A model generated the notes under the pieces. The model did not search any database and was not told the DNA's origin. It saw nothing but the letters and a program-made list of their open reading frames with translations. Shown piece after piece: positions 9,687-21,290 of a stretch of DNA of 64,000 nucleotides (positions within the stretch are counted from its first letter, which is position 1; every line of letters begins with the position of its first letter). The stretch comes from Augochlora pura. Its lineage: Eukaryota; Arthropoda; Insecta; Hymenoptera; Halictidae. A program made the translations under genes and the position numbers. The stretch is taken from NCBI RefSeq assembly GCF_028453695.1, contig NC_135773.1, forward strand, positions 16,492,001-16,556,000. The letters run 5' to 3'.

Positions 9687-12248
9687 AAATAGAGTGTTTA
9701 TGAGAAGAATTTACTACAACAGAATGGCGCTCTTTATATGCCTTATCTGGGATTTTCTCCAAGAAAATCTGAACACTAAACGACATTTTGCACACGTTTT
9801 TCTCAATCGTTCGGAATACGCAATAGATTTTCATCAAATCAATATTCCTAAAATTGATCAGCATGAAGAGCGTTAAATCAGCTTGACGTCGCAGGAATAG
9901 TACAACTAGTTTCAGGGTTGTGTGAAACGATTATTATAGTGATAGGGCTCGATTGTCAGCGATGGAATCGCTGGTTTGACTGATGGATGTTGTCGCGCAA
10001 GGTCATCGAGTTGTCCCTTTCAGTTAAGAAAGTTGTCTGGTTAAGTGAATTGACTCGCGAGCTGGCGAACTCCGGAGCGGCCGGGTTAATTGAAATTAGT
10101 AGATAGATAAGCGGGCGACATAGATTTATTAGCCTGCTTCCTGAGATGGTGGTGGTACAGTGACCTCGTTACGAAACGCCCACCGAAAGAATTCCTGATC
10201 TAGTTCCACGTGAATGTTTACACCGGGCGCTCAATTTCTAAGGCGTATCCAATAATTGACAATTTTGCGACGCAAACATTGATTTCCGAATTAAATGTAC
10301 TTGGTAGTGCATGTTCACGGTCGATTTTTTTCTGAAACGAAGGCTCAAAACGAAAAATTACACTCTTTTTATTTGTTTCCTTTTTCATCACCGTCCGAAA
10401 TCATTATTAATGATTACGGCTACTCAGTTAGTCAACTATTCGCTAACTTAAGTAATAACTTATGAATACCTTAAGTAATCGATGCAAATATACAATATAT
10501 TATATTACATAGCTGATAATAATCCTGAATAATTCTTAGACAATCTGCATGTATTTCGCGATTCATCTGGATCGAATAGTAATATAATGACTACTAATTT
10601 ATTCTATTGTTTATTAACGATTACTATTACCATGATAAACTTTCATGAGCAATTATAAAAGTAACCACTGAATAACGGATCGTTGTTCAAGCATGCCGAT
10701 CCCAAGACGACGGGTGAACTCATCGATAAAATATTCGGACCACGGATTTCGGAATTCGCCCAGCGGCGAAGGTAACAGGATGTCTCGAGATCGCGTTACC
10801 GGTTCACGTAGCAATCGGCGAGGTTACGATGAGATGAGTCACGAGTCGTTCGTTCGCTTTCCTCGTGTGATCTCGAACCGTGTCCGACCGCTGACGGACA
10901 GAACAATTCGTAGGCCTCGCAGCCAAAACCGATGATTCATCCTCGACCGCGTGCAACCTGTGTCCGCTGTACCTGTACCTGCATTCTAAGTCGCCTCCAC
11001 CGCGTGCCGTTCCATAATAACGCTTTCACTGCGGTTAGTCCGATCATCCTCGTCGTCCCGGCCAAGCTATCCAACCCTTTATGGATCTTAACGCCCCGAA
11101 TAGACAATTTTCTCTGGACAACGCGCATTAGAGACTGAGCTAGCTTACCGGTTTAGGTTTTATCGTTAGGAATTGTTTTCGACAGATAAGAGATCGGCAG
11201 AGGGATTACTGTTATCAGGAATCATTTGACAAGATTAAGCTGAGGCGTTTCTGCAAATAGAAATTTTCGCGGGATATTAGTTTCGTTGATTAAATTATCA
11301 CTTCGATAGAATTGGGTTAGGAACGATTTTAATGTCGAAGATCTGCATCGCGACTGGCGATATCGAATATGCAATTGCGCTAGGTTCGATTATTGATATC
11401 CTTCTGCAATAATGGCGTATTTGCATAAGACTGCAGCAGTCCGATAATTATTACGCATTTATTAGGACCGGCGGACCTATTACGTAGAATTAAACAAGCG
11501 GATTCAGATATTTACAGTACATTAGAATTTATGAAATTGCAATGAGAGCATTATTGGAACATGGTACATATTAATGAGCGTTTGTTCCGGCGATGTGCAA
11601 ATTTTCGTTTTCGAGTGTGCACATTAGAGTGCGCCATTAAATGTGTATCATTTTACAATGGGCACGTTACGATACAGATTTAATTGCAGCAAATAATCGT
11701 ATCGAATGACGCAACTGCGACAATTATGCAACTGCTCTCAATTATTTCATGAATCGACTGCTTGAGAGAAATTATCGTAGCACGAAGTCCTTTCCTTTCA
11801 CGGGCAAGGATACGTTCGTATAAGATTTTATTTAAATGAGATCTTATTCGCGCAACAATTCATATGAAAAGTAATCGATTTTAATAAAAATGACAAGCTT
11901 TATATAAGTTGACTATTACAGTAGTTAAAATCTATCTGATTCCGAACGCATTCAAGAGCAGAGATCAATTACTCGCATTATTATTCGAGTAATTATGCAA
12001 TCCCAATTCGAATAAGTTACTTAAATCGTAAGAACAATAAAGAATTATTCGATTAATTTTGTATTGTTACAATTAATTTGTTATTATAATATGGCTGAGT
12101 AGATAAAGTAATTTATAACGAGCCATAAATAATCGTTATTCGACTAAAGAGAATGCATTCGGAAAATTGTAAAGAGATATTCGAAGCAATTCGAAGGTTG
12201 CGGAACTCTGTTGGAGAGCACGGCAAATGTAAAAATGTGACGTTGCAG

Positions 12249-12543
12249 CGTGAAGAGTCGATGAAGCGGCTGCTGGAGTGGAAGCAGCGGATGCTGCAGT
12301 CGCCCCTAACCCGGAAACCGTCCGCCTCTGCGACCAGAGGCAGGGCTCAGAACGAGTTGTCGAGCTACTACAAGCAACAGGCGCTGCTGGAGCTCGCCGC
12401 CCACGAGGCGTCGGTCGCGGAGGGCCGTCACTCGAGGCGCCGGGACGACGGTCACCGTCCTCACGTACGCAGCAAGAGCACCGACGGAAGGCGCACCGTC
12501 GCGAACGTTTCTCGGTACAACAGCTACTCCAGCGACGACGAAG
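12249..12543 (+). CDS. Exon 6 of model: LLEWKQRMLQSPL helix and basic Ser-rich tail
   Basis: The acceptor gacgttgcag ends at 12248 (phase 0) and the donor is aag|gtaggg at 12544 (phase 1). It codes 98 residues. REESMKRLLEWKQRMLQSP is followed by LTRKPSASATRGRAQNELSS, YYKQQALLELAAHEASVAE and a basic RRRDDGHRPHVRSKSTDGRR stretch, ending SRYNSYSSDDEG. Two amphipathic helices separated by a basic phosphosite-like linker are likely. This is the most conserved-looking part of the protein and the strongest pointer to a PLEKHA/kramer-like family. The frame reads on to 12575 if the donor is not used. Confidence 0.8.
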
Positions 12544-15219
12544 GTAGGGACGACTCGCCTGAACTTTTTATCTGAGTTTTGTCGCTTCGCCCCAGCCGTT
12601 CGTGGGTCTCCTCCTCGGAAACAAAAACTGCTCTTCTACGACCTGTATCTAGCACTTTCGAATCCGCGAGGACCGCTTTCGATGCCGTCGCCGTTGCTTC
12701 AAACGAGTTGCTCGGCTCGGCAAAGCCAAGCACTTCGAGATCGCGAGACGCGTTACTCGGGCACGTTCTTCGGCTGCCACGCGTGCCGCTCGTGGCTAGC
12801 GGAACCATGTGCCAGACGCAGGCTGACTTTTGCCACGTTGTTTCTTTTTACTTTCGAAATTTCAAGCATGCTCGGAATCGTACGATGTCGATTAGCTTTT
12901 CGCGTGCAGAGGTAAACTCAGTTGGTAGAAGAGCGCACCGGGTTAACCATGTGCAGGTGCTCGGTTCTTCTTTTCAATGACGTTTTCAAACAGAGTTGCG
13001 CAGAATTAGAATTAATCAAGGAATTGTGGTCACAAAGTAATTCGATTACATTAGAATTCAGTCGTATTGTAATTCGTAATTCGGATCTCCATTCAATTCA
13101 ATTACGATGCAATTGCCATTGGACTACAGTTGCAAAGGACTAAGTAATTATATTTCATTAATTATGAAATTTAATTATTTAAAAATCTCGAATTACGATG
13201 TAATTGAATTAAAATGACATGAAAAGAATAATAAATCAATAAAAGGAAAGGAAAACGTAATAATGTAACTGATTTCTTCAAAGTTCTGGACTGTAATTTG
13301 ATGAATTGTATTTCAATCGCATTGCATTTCAATTACATTGTACTTCGATTAAATCGTGTTTCAGTTGCATTTCATTTGAATTGCATTCGCGATACAAATA
13401 GATAACAATGGAATTAATTGAAAGGTTTGAATAATACAACTGAATTGTAATAAAGTAGTATCAGCACAACTCTGGTTCGAAAATAAATTCGCTTGTCGGG
13501 TCACAAGTAAAATAGCTGTTTAGAGTTCAAAGAAATTTTTTATTTAGCACGAGACTTCTAAAAATCTTTCGTTTGCAAGATTTTCTCTCGATTTTCTCTG
13601 AAACCGGACGCGACGATTGAAAATAATTTAGAGATCGTCGATGGAGTCCCACGATCGCGCTGCACCCGCGAGTTAGGGGACTCGTAGTAGCTAGTTGTAC
13701 TAATTCATATGTAACATCGCTCTAACCTGACCAACGTATCTCGTGAATGAGACGAAATGAGCCGAGAGAACGAGATGCTTTTCTGCGTTGCACGAGACTG
13801 CCTCGTTCGAGTTCGAGAAACGCGTAAAAAACTCAACCCGTTACCTTGCGCATGACACCGAACATCATAAATCATGTAAAAACCTGCGACCAAAAATAAT
13901 AATCTAATCAATCGTTGCGTCCTCGAACGCCTTCCGGAGGCTCGAGATCTTTTTGTGCACCGTGAACGCCTCGCATCCGATTGTTATTTGTTGAACTATA
14001 ACAACGTGCTCGTCGACTAACACGATCTACGCGACCTGACGAGAAAGGAAAAAAAAGATCAACTGCGATCGGCTGTCTCTCTGTCTCTCTCTTTCTCGAT
14101 CGAGATCCAGCGACCTCCGAATCGTTTCTGCTCCTATATACTGCTCTGCTCTTCCTGCCTGTCTTTCTACTCTCTATCGCGGCAGTAATCGGCTCTCTCG
14201 TCGAGGGACAGTGAACGAGTCGATGTAGATACAATTTTCGGTGGACACGGAAGGTGGCAGGAACACATAGACTATCGAAATGTTATAATATATCTGTATC
14301 GCATACGTGGTATGTGTACATACGCGAGTATACGAGAGATAGCGGGGAAAGAATGACATGTTCTCTCCGTTGTTGGGGGCTCCTTCTCTTTGCTGCTGTT
14401 GGGTCTGGTGCTGTGACTGGTGGATGGGAATTAATGGATTAACACCCTCGAAAATCGTGATACTTAACCGTCGAGAACGAAAACCGTCCGTTACGATCTA
14501 ACACCCGTGTCGTTTCTCGGATAGTTCTACTTATGCGATTTTTGGGTCCGCATGGCATGCCCAGGAGTATGTTCACTAACATTGCCGCCTTATGCTCGTC
14601 ATTCACCGTGCACGCTGCCGAGCGGATCAAGGATCGTTGAGGGATCGATAAAAAACTTTCGCGAATTTGTTTATGACTTTTGCATCTTCTTATTATTAAA
14701 GCTGCGTTTACATTAGGCAATTCATAGGTGGAAAAAAGCAATTAGGTCCTTCAATCAGAGATAGTCAAATGGGTCTAACGATCAGAAATTGTTTTAACTT
14801 TATCGCTGCTGAATCTTTGGAAAGCTGATGAAGCTAGTTTTACTTGAAGGAAACAAGGTACCATTGCAAAGTTAATTTGATCGTAATAGATATCGCTGTG
14901 AAAGAGTTAGTCGTCTAACCGAAAATTGCCTAAACTAAACAAAGATATTTCATCGATTTAAAAGACAAATTGCTTTATTTGCGAATCAATCTGAACTGTA
15001 GTGACATGACGTTAAATCTCCAATCGTTCGAATCTCATACACTTATTTTTGGTGCCAACGCGTATGGCGATAAATTGCCGATCCGATCATGCTCGCAACG
15101 ATCCTGGTAAAGCTCGGCGTAAGCTTGGAGTGCGCCGAGAGGGTTGGGTGGACTGTACTTAATCGTGACACGTGAGTAACGATCGTCCTCGTGTGTTTGT
15201 TTTGTAACGGACGAATCAG
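12544..15219 (+). other. Intron 6 (2.7 kb)
   Basis: Both ends are phase 1 under the preferred acceptor. The interior is A/T-rich, with many CAATTACATT-like words at 13010-13450 that look like low-complexity drift. ORFs at 12579-12980 and 13908-14234 have no support. Confidence 0.55.
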
Positions 15220-18200
15220 AGCTGGGCGATGTCCAGAGGAAACGCACGCGCAGACCCTCGCATGCAGGAAGGAGCCCCCGGCAGGTGGGAGACGGTCGTT
15301 CATCGGTGCTCGCGGGCGAAGAGGGCGTGTCGGGGACGGGCCGACAGACGATGAGCGCTCCTCGAGGCCCGGTCGACAGGAAACCGAGCCCCTCCCAGTT
15401 TCCAAACCTAGGCGGGATTCCGCCCGACGCTGGCTACGAGGAGGTCAGTTTCCCCTCCACTCAAAGGGCGGAGCGATCCTGCCCTATCGAGCGATCAAGA
15501 AATCCAGGAAGCCTGAACTTAGATCAAGAACTCGAAACTACATTCGACGAAGGATCGAAAAAGAGGCCGTCTGGAATCCTGAAGACGTCGACTGCCTACG
15601 GTACCGATGAGATCACGAAGAAAACCGTGGTGCCCAACACAGGATACACAACCGACTCTTGGCCCTCGCAAAAGACCGTCCAGTGGATCACGAAGAGAGA
15701 GAGTGGATTGGAAGATTGGGACTCGAACATCGATGAGAGCAATGTGATCAAGGAATTCTCCTATCAATACATCAGGCCTAGAGAAGGGGCGGAGTCGAGA
15801 GAGGCGGAAAGCAGGTGGGTGGAGTCACGGGAGACGGAACCATCGGAACCGAGGAATCTGGTACAGTGCAGAATCAGATCGTTCGAATTAAGCATGGATA
15901 GTTCAACGCCAGTGAAGGAGGTGCTGGCCATGCAGGAGCCATTGAAAGTGTCTCCACTGCAAACCACGGAAGCATTCGTCTCCAGGCTAGACTCTGGGAA
16001 GAAGAATCCGTCGAACATCAGAAACTTTGCTCTGGGAGAGGCGGAGTCTCTGGAGGTGAAAGGGCGTGGCGTCAGAGATGGCCACGCCAAACAGGCGTCT
16101 ACCGATAGCAATAAGTCGGTGAAGGACCTGCTGGCCGACTTCGAAAGAAAGTCTCAGCAGGTTCAGAGACAGGAGTATAATAGGCGGCAGGAAGTGAAGC
16201 ATCGAGGAGTGTTCAGCGATTCTGAGGCGTTACTGTATGACACCGGCAGCGATCTTGATCAACGAGACAAGAGCGAGGAAGGGGAGGTGCGCATTGAGGA
16301 GGCGGAGCTTGAGGTGGATCAGGTTGTACCTGTGGTTGTAGACGAAGACAAGTTTTACTCCGATGGTGCAAAGAAGAAGGGGGACGCCTCGTTTCGAAGA
16401 AAGAAGAGGCCCGTTTCGAGGGAGAGCGTAATGTCACAAGATGAACGAGCCAGGTCTCCCGATGACTTAGAGACGGAGCCAAACTTCAGTTGCAATAGAC
16501 TGAGCGTCACAGAATCCTTGCTCACCCATGGTGATCAATTTTCTGGAGAGAGTGGCGAGGACAGTTCAGAAATGAAACAGGAGGACATCTGCCCCGAAGA
16601 GCATTATTTGCCTATGTCACCTAGGAAGTCTATTCTGGACCCCAACTGCGACGATCGACCGAATCCGAAGATGATGGAGAGTCTTTTTGCTAATTTAGGC
16701 CACGAAGAGAGCTCTTACGTAGAAATGGCCCAAAATGGCATGGCTAGGTCACTGTTAGCACCGAATGATGACAATAGGAAACTGGACTCTGGAGATTATT
16801 CTACTTTGGACACGCCCCATTACGAATTCGTCTGCGTGTCCGACAGCAAAATGGAGCCGGTCTACATGGAGGTGAGTCAGTTATCGGAGAAGGACGAGCA
16901 AGAAGGTAGCAATTTGTCACTGAAGAAGAGAACGTCCCACGAGGACTCTATGCACTCAAGATCAGACCTGCCGGATATTCTAACTACTTTGAAGACAGAT
17001 AGCTCAGATGCTGACGACGAATCGTCGAAAGACTTGGACTCCATCGATGCACCTAGGCATCCTAGGTTTAGTTTGTCCGATACCTTCAGGCCTGCTTCAT
17101 ATTATCTGGGAGCAAGTCGAACAATGATTGCGGAGCTGCACGATTCTTCCGACAGCGAACTGGTGTCTCCGCCTCCAATTCCCACTTCCCCGCCTCCATT
17201 GGATGATTTAGATTCTCTGGACCTGCAGGAGACGATGGAAATAAAGAAAATATCTTCGCAAGTGAAAAAGGATAGTGGCTCGAACAGAGACTCTCCTAAA
17301 TCATGGAACAAGCCGATGGGTCAGGTGGAGACACACAGGAGCCCTTCAAGGTTTTCTGACGCCACAATTAGTTCAACGTTTAGAGACAGTCGAATATCCT
17401 TGGAGAGCGCGTCAGGTAGCGACTCCGTCGACTTGAGAACTCCAGAAGAGGAAGCAAGACACAGGCAGCTAAAGACCAGACCTGTCAGCGAAGTCTGCGA
17501 AGTCCTGGACAGCTTGGACGAACTAGAATCACTAGGCAGCCGATTCGATGGGGCCAGCATCGACCTGGACCAATATCTGGAGGAACTCCAAGCCCGTGAC
17601 GCCTTCAACGTGGATCTGTACGCGAAGGATCTCAGCTACAACAGCATCTATGGCTTCAACGAGAACATGATGGTGGTGGACAAGCTTCAAAAGACTACAT
17701 GTCAAGACCTTACAAGACAATCGAATCTAGGTAGCCTCGACCAATCGTTGCGCTACGATGCTAACAAGATGGGCTCTGCCAGCAGCCTACCTTCTATGAG
17801 AGTCTGCGACGTCCCACCTTCCCATCAACACTCACAATCGTTCACAGGGGATGCCCACTACGAGAATGTCACCAGTTTCTCTCCGTTAAGGAGCTCTCCA
17901 GCTATTCGGTCCGATATTGAACAACCTAGAGACAGGTTGCATAGAACTTCTCAGAACAACCTCATGTCGGCGTCGCACAGCAGAGACTCCAGTTACTCCG
18001 TGGGCGTAGCTTCGATCTCCACCTCCATGGCCTGCCAACGACCTGCCAGCGCTCAATCTTCTAGCATGCACTCACCCACAGGAGCCAACCTGCTGGCCAA
18101 CGTCCTGCGAACAGCCAGCCCTTTCTCGGATCGCTTCCAGAGCCACTCCAGGTCTGCCAGTCAAGACTCCGCTCGTTATTCCATGATCTCGAATCACAGG

Positions 18201-19698
18201 TCCTCGTCTAGCCAGGACTCCAGCCATTACCCAGTTTCCGCAGCCACGCCCAAGCCTAACCCCGCCCCTCAGTCCTACCTTCCAACCGAAACGCGTGTCC
18301 AAAACGAATCCGGAGCTCCTTACTACTACTCCGACCTTCAGGCCAGTGCCAGTGCCGCCGACATAGAGGCTGCCAAACCGATAGGCCATACTTCTCGTCT
18401 TCCTCAGCTCAATAATCAACGCGATGATGCAGCTACTGCCTTGAACAAGCGCAACGACATCGGGCGCATCGTCAACCCTATTGCAAGGCAGCTACCAAGG
18501 CAGATCCAGGTGGAGGATATCGATGAAGCACGTCGCATAGCTGCTGAGCTTCGAAAGACGACCTGCCAACTACTGGCGGAGAACAAGGTGGACCTGGTGG
18601 ACAAGAAGAACTTTTACGAAGCGGACACCTTAAGGAGGGTGAAGTCGACCGATCCTCTGCCTGATATATCCTCTCCGGAGATCAACACCAGGAACCTGTA
18701 TCCCCACGGACTAAGAGACAAATCGAGCGATCAGAACAATAGAGAGACTTACGAACTGACACAAAGTTCGCACAGAAGATCGAGATCGTTGGAAGGTCTG
18801 CTGGACGACGTTGGTCTGCAGAACTTGGTAGAGCAGAGGAACAGGAGCAACAGGGTAGCAACCGTGCAGCCGACGCAGATCGAGGAGAGACAGCAGAGCG
18901 TCAGCAATATAGCTTCTGGGAGCAACTTCAGCGCAGAGGATCCTTGGGAACAAGATTCTTTATGGCGAGAGAGTCTGAGACGCGTGAGCCTGAGGAATGC
19001 CAGGTCCTTGGACAACCTGGACAGCCCGCCCAGGCCAACCATATCCTCCACTGACTCTAAAGGCAGGAACAAGGTCACCCGGGGAGCTACGTACGTAAAC
19101 GATAGCGTGATCAGGCGAGAGATTCTCTCGGAGGAGAGCTGCGACAGGCCCCGGGTGAAGAGGAGGGCCAATAAGGAGGACGCGGTGGATGACTTGACCT
19201 ACGAGAGCCTGTCCATGGATAGGATCCACGCCGGCGGCTACGTCTGGGACTCTGAGAACGAGGCTTACAGGAAAGCCAGCGTCGAGGATGCGAATCATTT
19301 TTTAGAGGAGGGCAACCTTCCCCCGGGCCGGCCGAACTCGAGGGCGGGGCCAGCGTCGGGCTCCGCCTCCGGGCCGTTCGAGCTCGACCGAGAGAAACTA
19401 CGCCAGTGGGACCTGTTGTCGAGCGCCTGCTTGCTCCAGGAACAGCAGCGCGGCTCGATGGCGGACTCGGGGCGAGGGTTGCCTGCCACCCCGGTGGCCC
19501 AAGAACGACATGGAGGCGTTCTAGGTCCACGGAACAGCGGTCGCGCGACGACTGGCGGCGACACCATCGCCGGGAGCATCCTGCCGACTACTGGCACGAT
19601 CACGGAGAAGGCCGCAGCGATCGACAGCACCGGCATCTCCGAGGCGATCAAGAGGCAGGAGCTGATCGAGACCAAGCAGGCTTGTAACAGGGCTACAG
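15220..19698 (+). CDS. Exon 7 of model: giant 4.5 kb Ser/Asp/Glu-rich exon
   Basis: About 1,490 codons are open without interruption, in striking contrast to the A/T-rich flanks. The preferred acceptor is acgaatcag ending at 15219, which gives phase 1 as required by exon 6; an AG at 15267 is also in phase but has no pyrimidine tract. The donor is cag|gtgagt at 19699 (phase 1). The protein is predicted to be mostly disordered and acidic. Visible features are a proline-rich SPPPIPTSPPPL (17166-17201), an acidic leucine-rich stretch EVLDSLDELESLGSRFDG (about 17500-17555), a Ser-rich region around 17960-18240, a helical stretch EARRIAAELRKTTCQLLAEN (about 18520-18590), and basic phosphosite-like motifs RRVKSTDP, RRSRSLEGL and NARSLDNLD. 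If the last donor is not used, the frame stops at 19739. No domain of known function is recognised. Confidence 0.88.
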
Positions 19699-21230
19699 GT
19701 GAGTGGCTCCTCAAGACCGGTGGTGTGTTCAGGAACTGACTGACTGGCCGTGTTCCAAAACGTCCACTATGCCCAGCTGAGATCCTACGGATGACGCTCC
19801 GAGTCTCACGATCGATGGACTCGCTCGCACTACCAAATGTACCTGCGGTTCGTTTACGGACGGCCTGTGTTGTTCTGTGTTCTATTATCTGGACGATTGC
19901 TGCGTGGAGGTTCGTGGATGAACTTCGATCGACCCTTTCGTTGACGATGCTAATGCCGGGCAACCGGTCCGAGCGGCTGTAGTTCAGTTGATTTCTCCCT
20001 CTAAAGACTACGAGCTCAACCCTTGTCGTTCCATCGTCCGAAATTCGCTGCGGCGTTCAATAATGTTTGTCTAGATTTCGCGATCTCGAATGTAAATCGA
20101 TTGGAAATCCATAGTAATTTGACTGCTTTGTCATGAAGAGTATGTAACGAAAGGGAACAATGTATCGACGGTTTATGAATATGTAAATTAAGACCACGCC
20201 GGAACGGTTCGTCGTGGCAACGCAGAATATTCGAGAAGTTTCGTTTGTAAAGTGTACGTGCAACTTCTGTGGCTACGACTGCATCGTTGCACTCGACGCA
20301 CTGGCTGGAGGAACCGTAACAAAATGTCTTCGGTTTTCCACGTGTGCTAACATTGTACTTGTTACACCGAGCATCTTCGATCCTCGTGAACCAGCGTGCA
20401 AACTTTTCCAAGCTTTTCACGTCGTTTTGCCCTTTCGCTTTTGTTACAAGATTTTATAAATTCACTGGCGGACTGTAATCGTCGGACTGCGGATATTTAT
20501 GCAAAACGAACACTGTTTCCACTGATTGCAAGATACAGGAGCTACACAGTCATTGATTTCGTTCTTTACTTATTTTATTGAGCCGGAAATCGTCTAACAG
20601 TATTTTAAAACTCTTTCAACGTCTTCATTGTATCGTATTCGATCGACTCATTTTTGTTACGAACGCATAAAAGTCCGCAGTAATCGTTAACGAACCGTAA
20701 AAGTAGACCAGAATAGTCGCTCCATCAATAAGAATTTGGACAGTCCCTAGGAATTTGTCACGGCACAGTGCTTCCGACAGAAACGTGACAAGATCGGGGA
20801 GCGTGAAACAGAATTTTTTTTTACAAGGTGTACGACATCGACGGTGACTCACTGCACGCAAGTTACTCCGTATCGAATCCTGCAAAAACAATCAGAATCA
20901 CCGTTAACACCATTTTTTGAATTTCGTCCAGCTAGTACCGTCCGGGATACTGTGCGTCGTTCCGGAAGAATGCAGTCGTAGATTCCGGATGCAACGCAGA
21001 CCGCGTTCCAACTTTGCATACCGCGTCCGCGGTTCTCTTTCCGATGATCTCTGTGCCCCTGTCTCGCTCTATTGCCACTCCATCGATCGCGATCACGTCG
21101 AAGAGAGCGATCGTTGCGGCGCACTCTTAATCGCTCGCTTCGAACAGCGAAACCCGGAGCTTCGAACAGCGCCGACCTAATTAGTGCGAGTTGGAACACG
21201 GCCTGACAGATGAGAGTGTTACGTGTGGGG

Positions 21231-21290
21231 AAGAGAGAGAGAGAGAGAGAGTGTGTGTGTGAGAGAGAGAGAGGGAGGGAGAGAGAGAGC
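21231..21290. repeat. (GA)n/(GT)n microsatellite
   Basis: GA dinucleotides with a GTGTGTGT interruption. Confidence 0.95.

Larger units (their letters stand above)
8076..12248 (+). other. Intron 5 (4.2 kb)
   Basis: Both ends are phase 0. It hosts the mariner-like element 8817-9631 flanked by palindromes. Apart from that it is A/T-rich and non-coding. An 80-codon ORF at 10693-10935 is Arg/Ser-rich but has no matching phase-0 splice pair. From 9880 to 12240 I see no repeat or coding signal. Confidence 0.6.
2124..19698 (+). other. Gene model: large scaffold-like protein, seven exons, partial at both ends (possibly PLEKHA5/6/7 or kramer-like)
   Basis: Joined exons are 2124-2634, 3440-4053, 5128-5331, 5459-5707, 7700-8075, 12249-12543 and 15220-19698. 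Donor and acceptor phases agree at all six junctions (0, 2, 2, 2, 0, 1), giving 6,728 coding bases or about 2,242 codons with no stop. That agreement is the main evidence for a single gene. The protein has no catalytic domain in this window. It is low-complexity with a short helical segment, basic Ser-containing motifs of the RRxS type and proline-rich stretches, as in cytoskeletal or junctional scaffolds. The pieces RPHSADFLEYE, RPKSSLDI, SEERYAAQMRQSAVYL and LLEWKQRMLQSPLTRK recall PLEKHA5/6/7 family proteins (fly kramer), which carry an N-terminal PH domain; that domain would be upstream and is not seen. The family call is an inference from memory. Confidence 0.6.

Noticed and set aside
10693..10935. 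Possible cassette exon in intron 5
   Set aside because: Arg/Ser-rich composition fits, but no acceptor and donor pair of phase 0 keeps the frame, and the ORF ends in a stop.
19295..19963. 222-codon ORF on the minus strand
   Set aside because: Antisense shadow of the CpG-rich end of exon 7; no motif or splice context.
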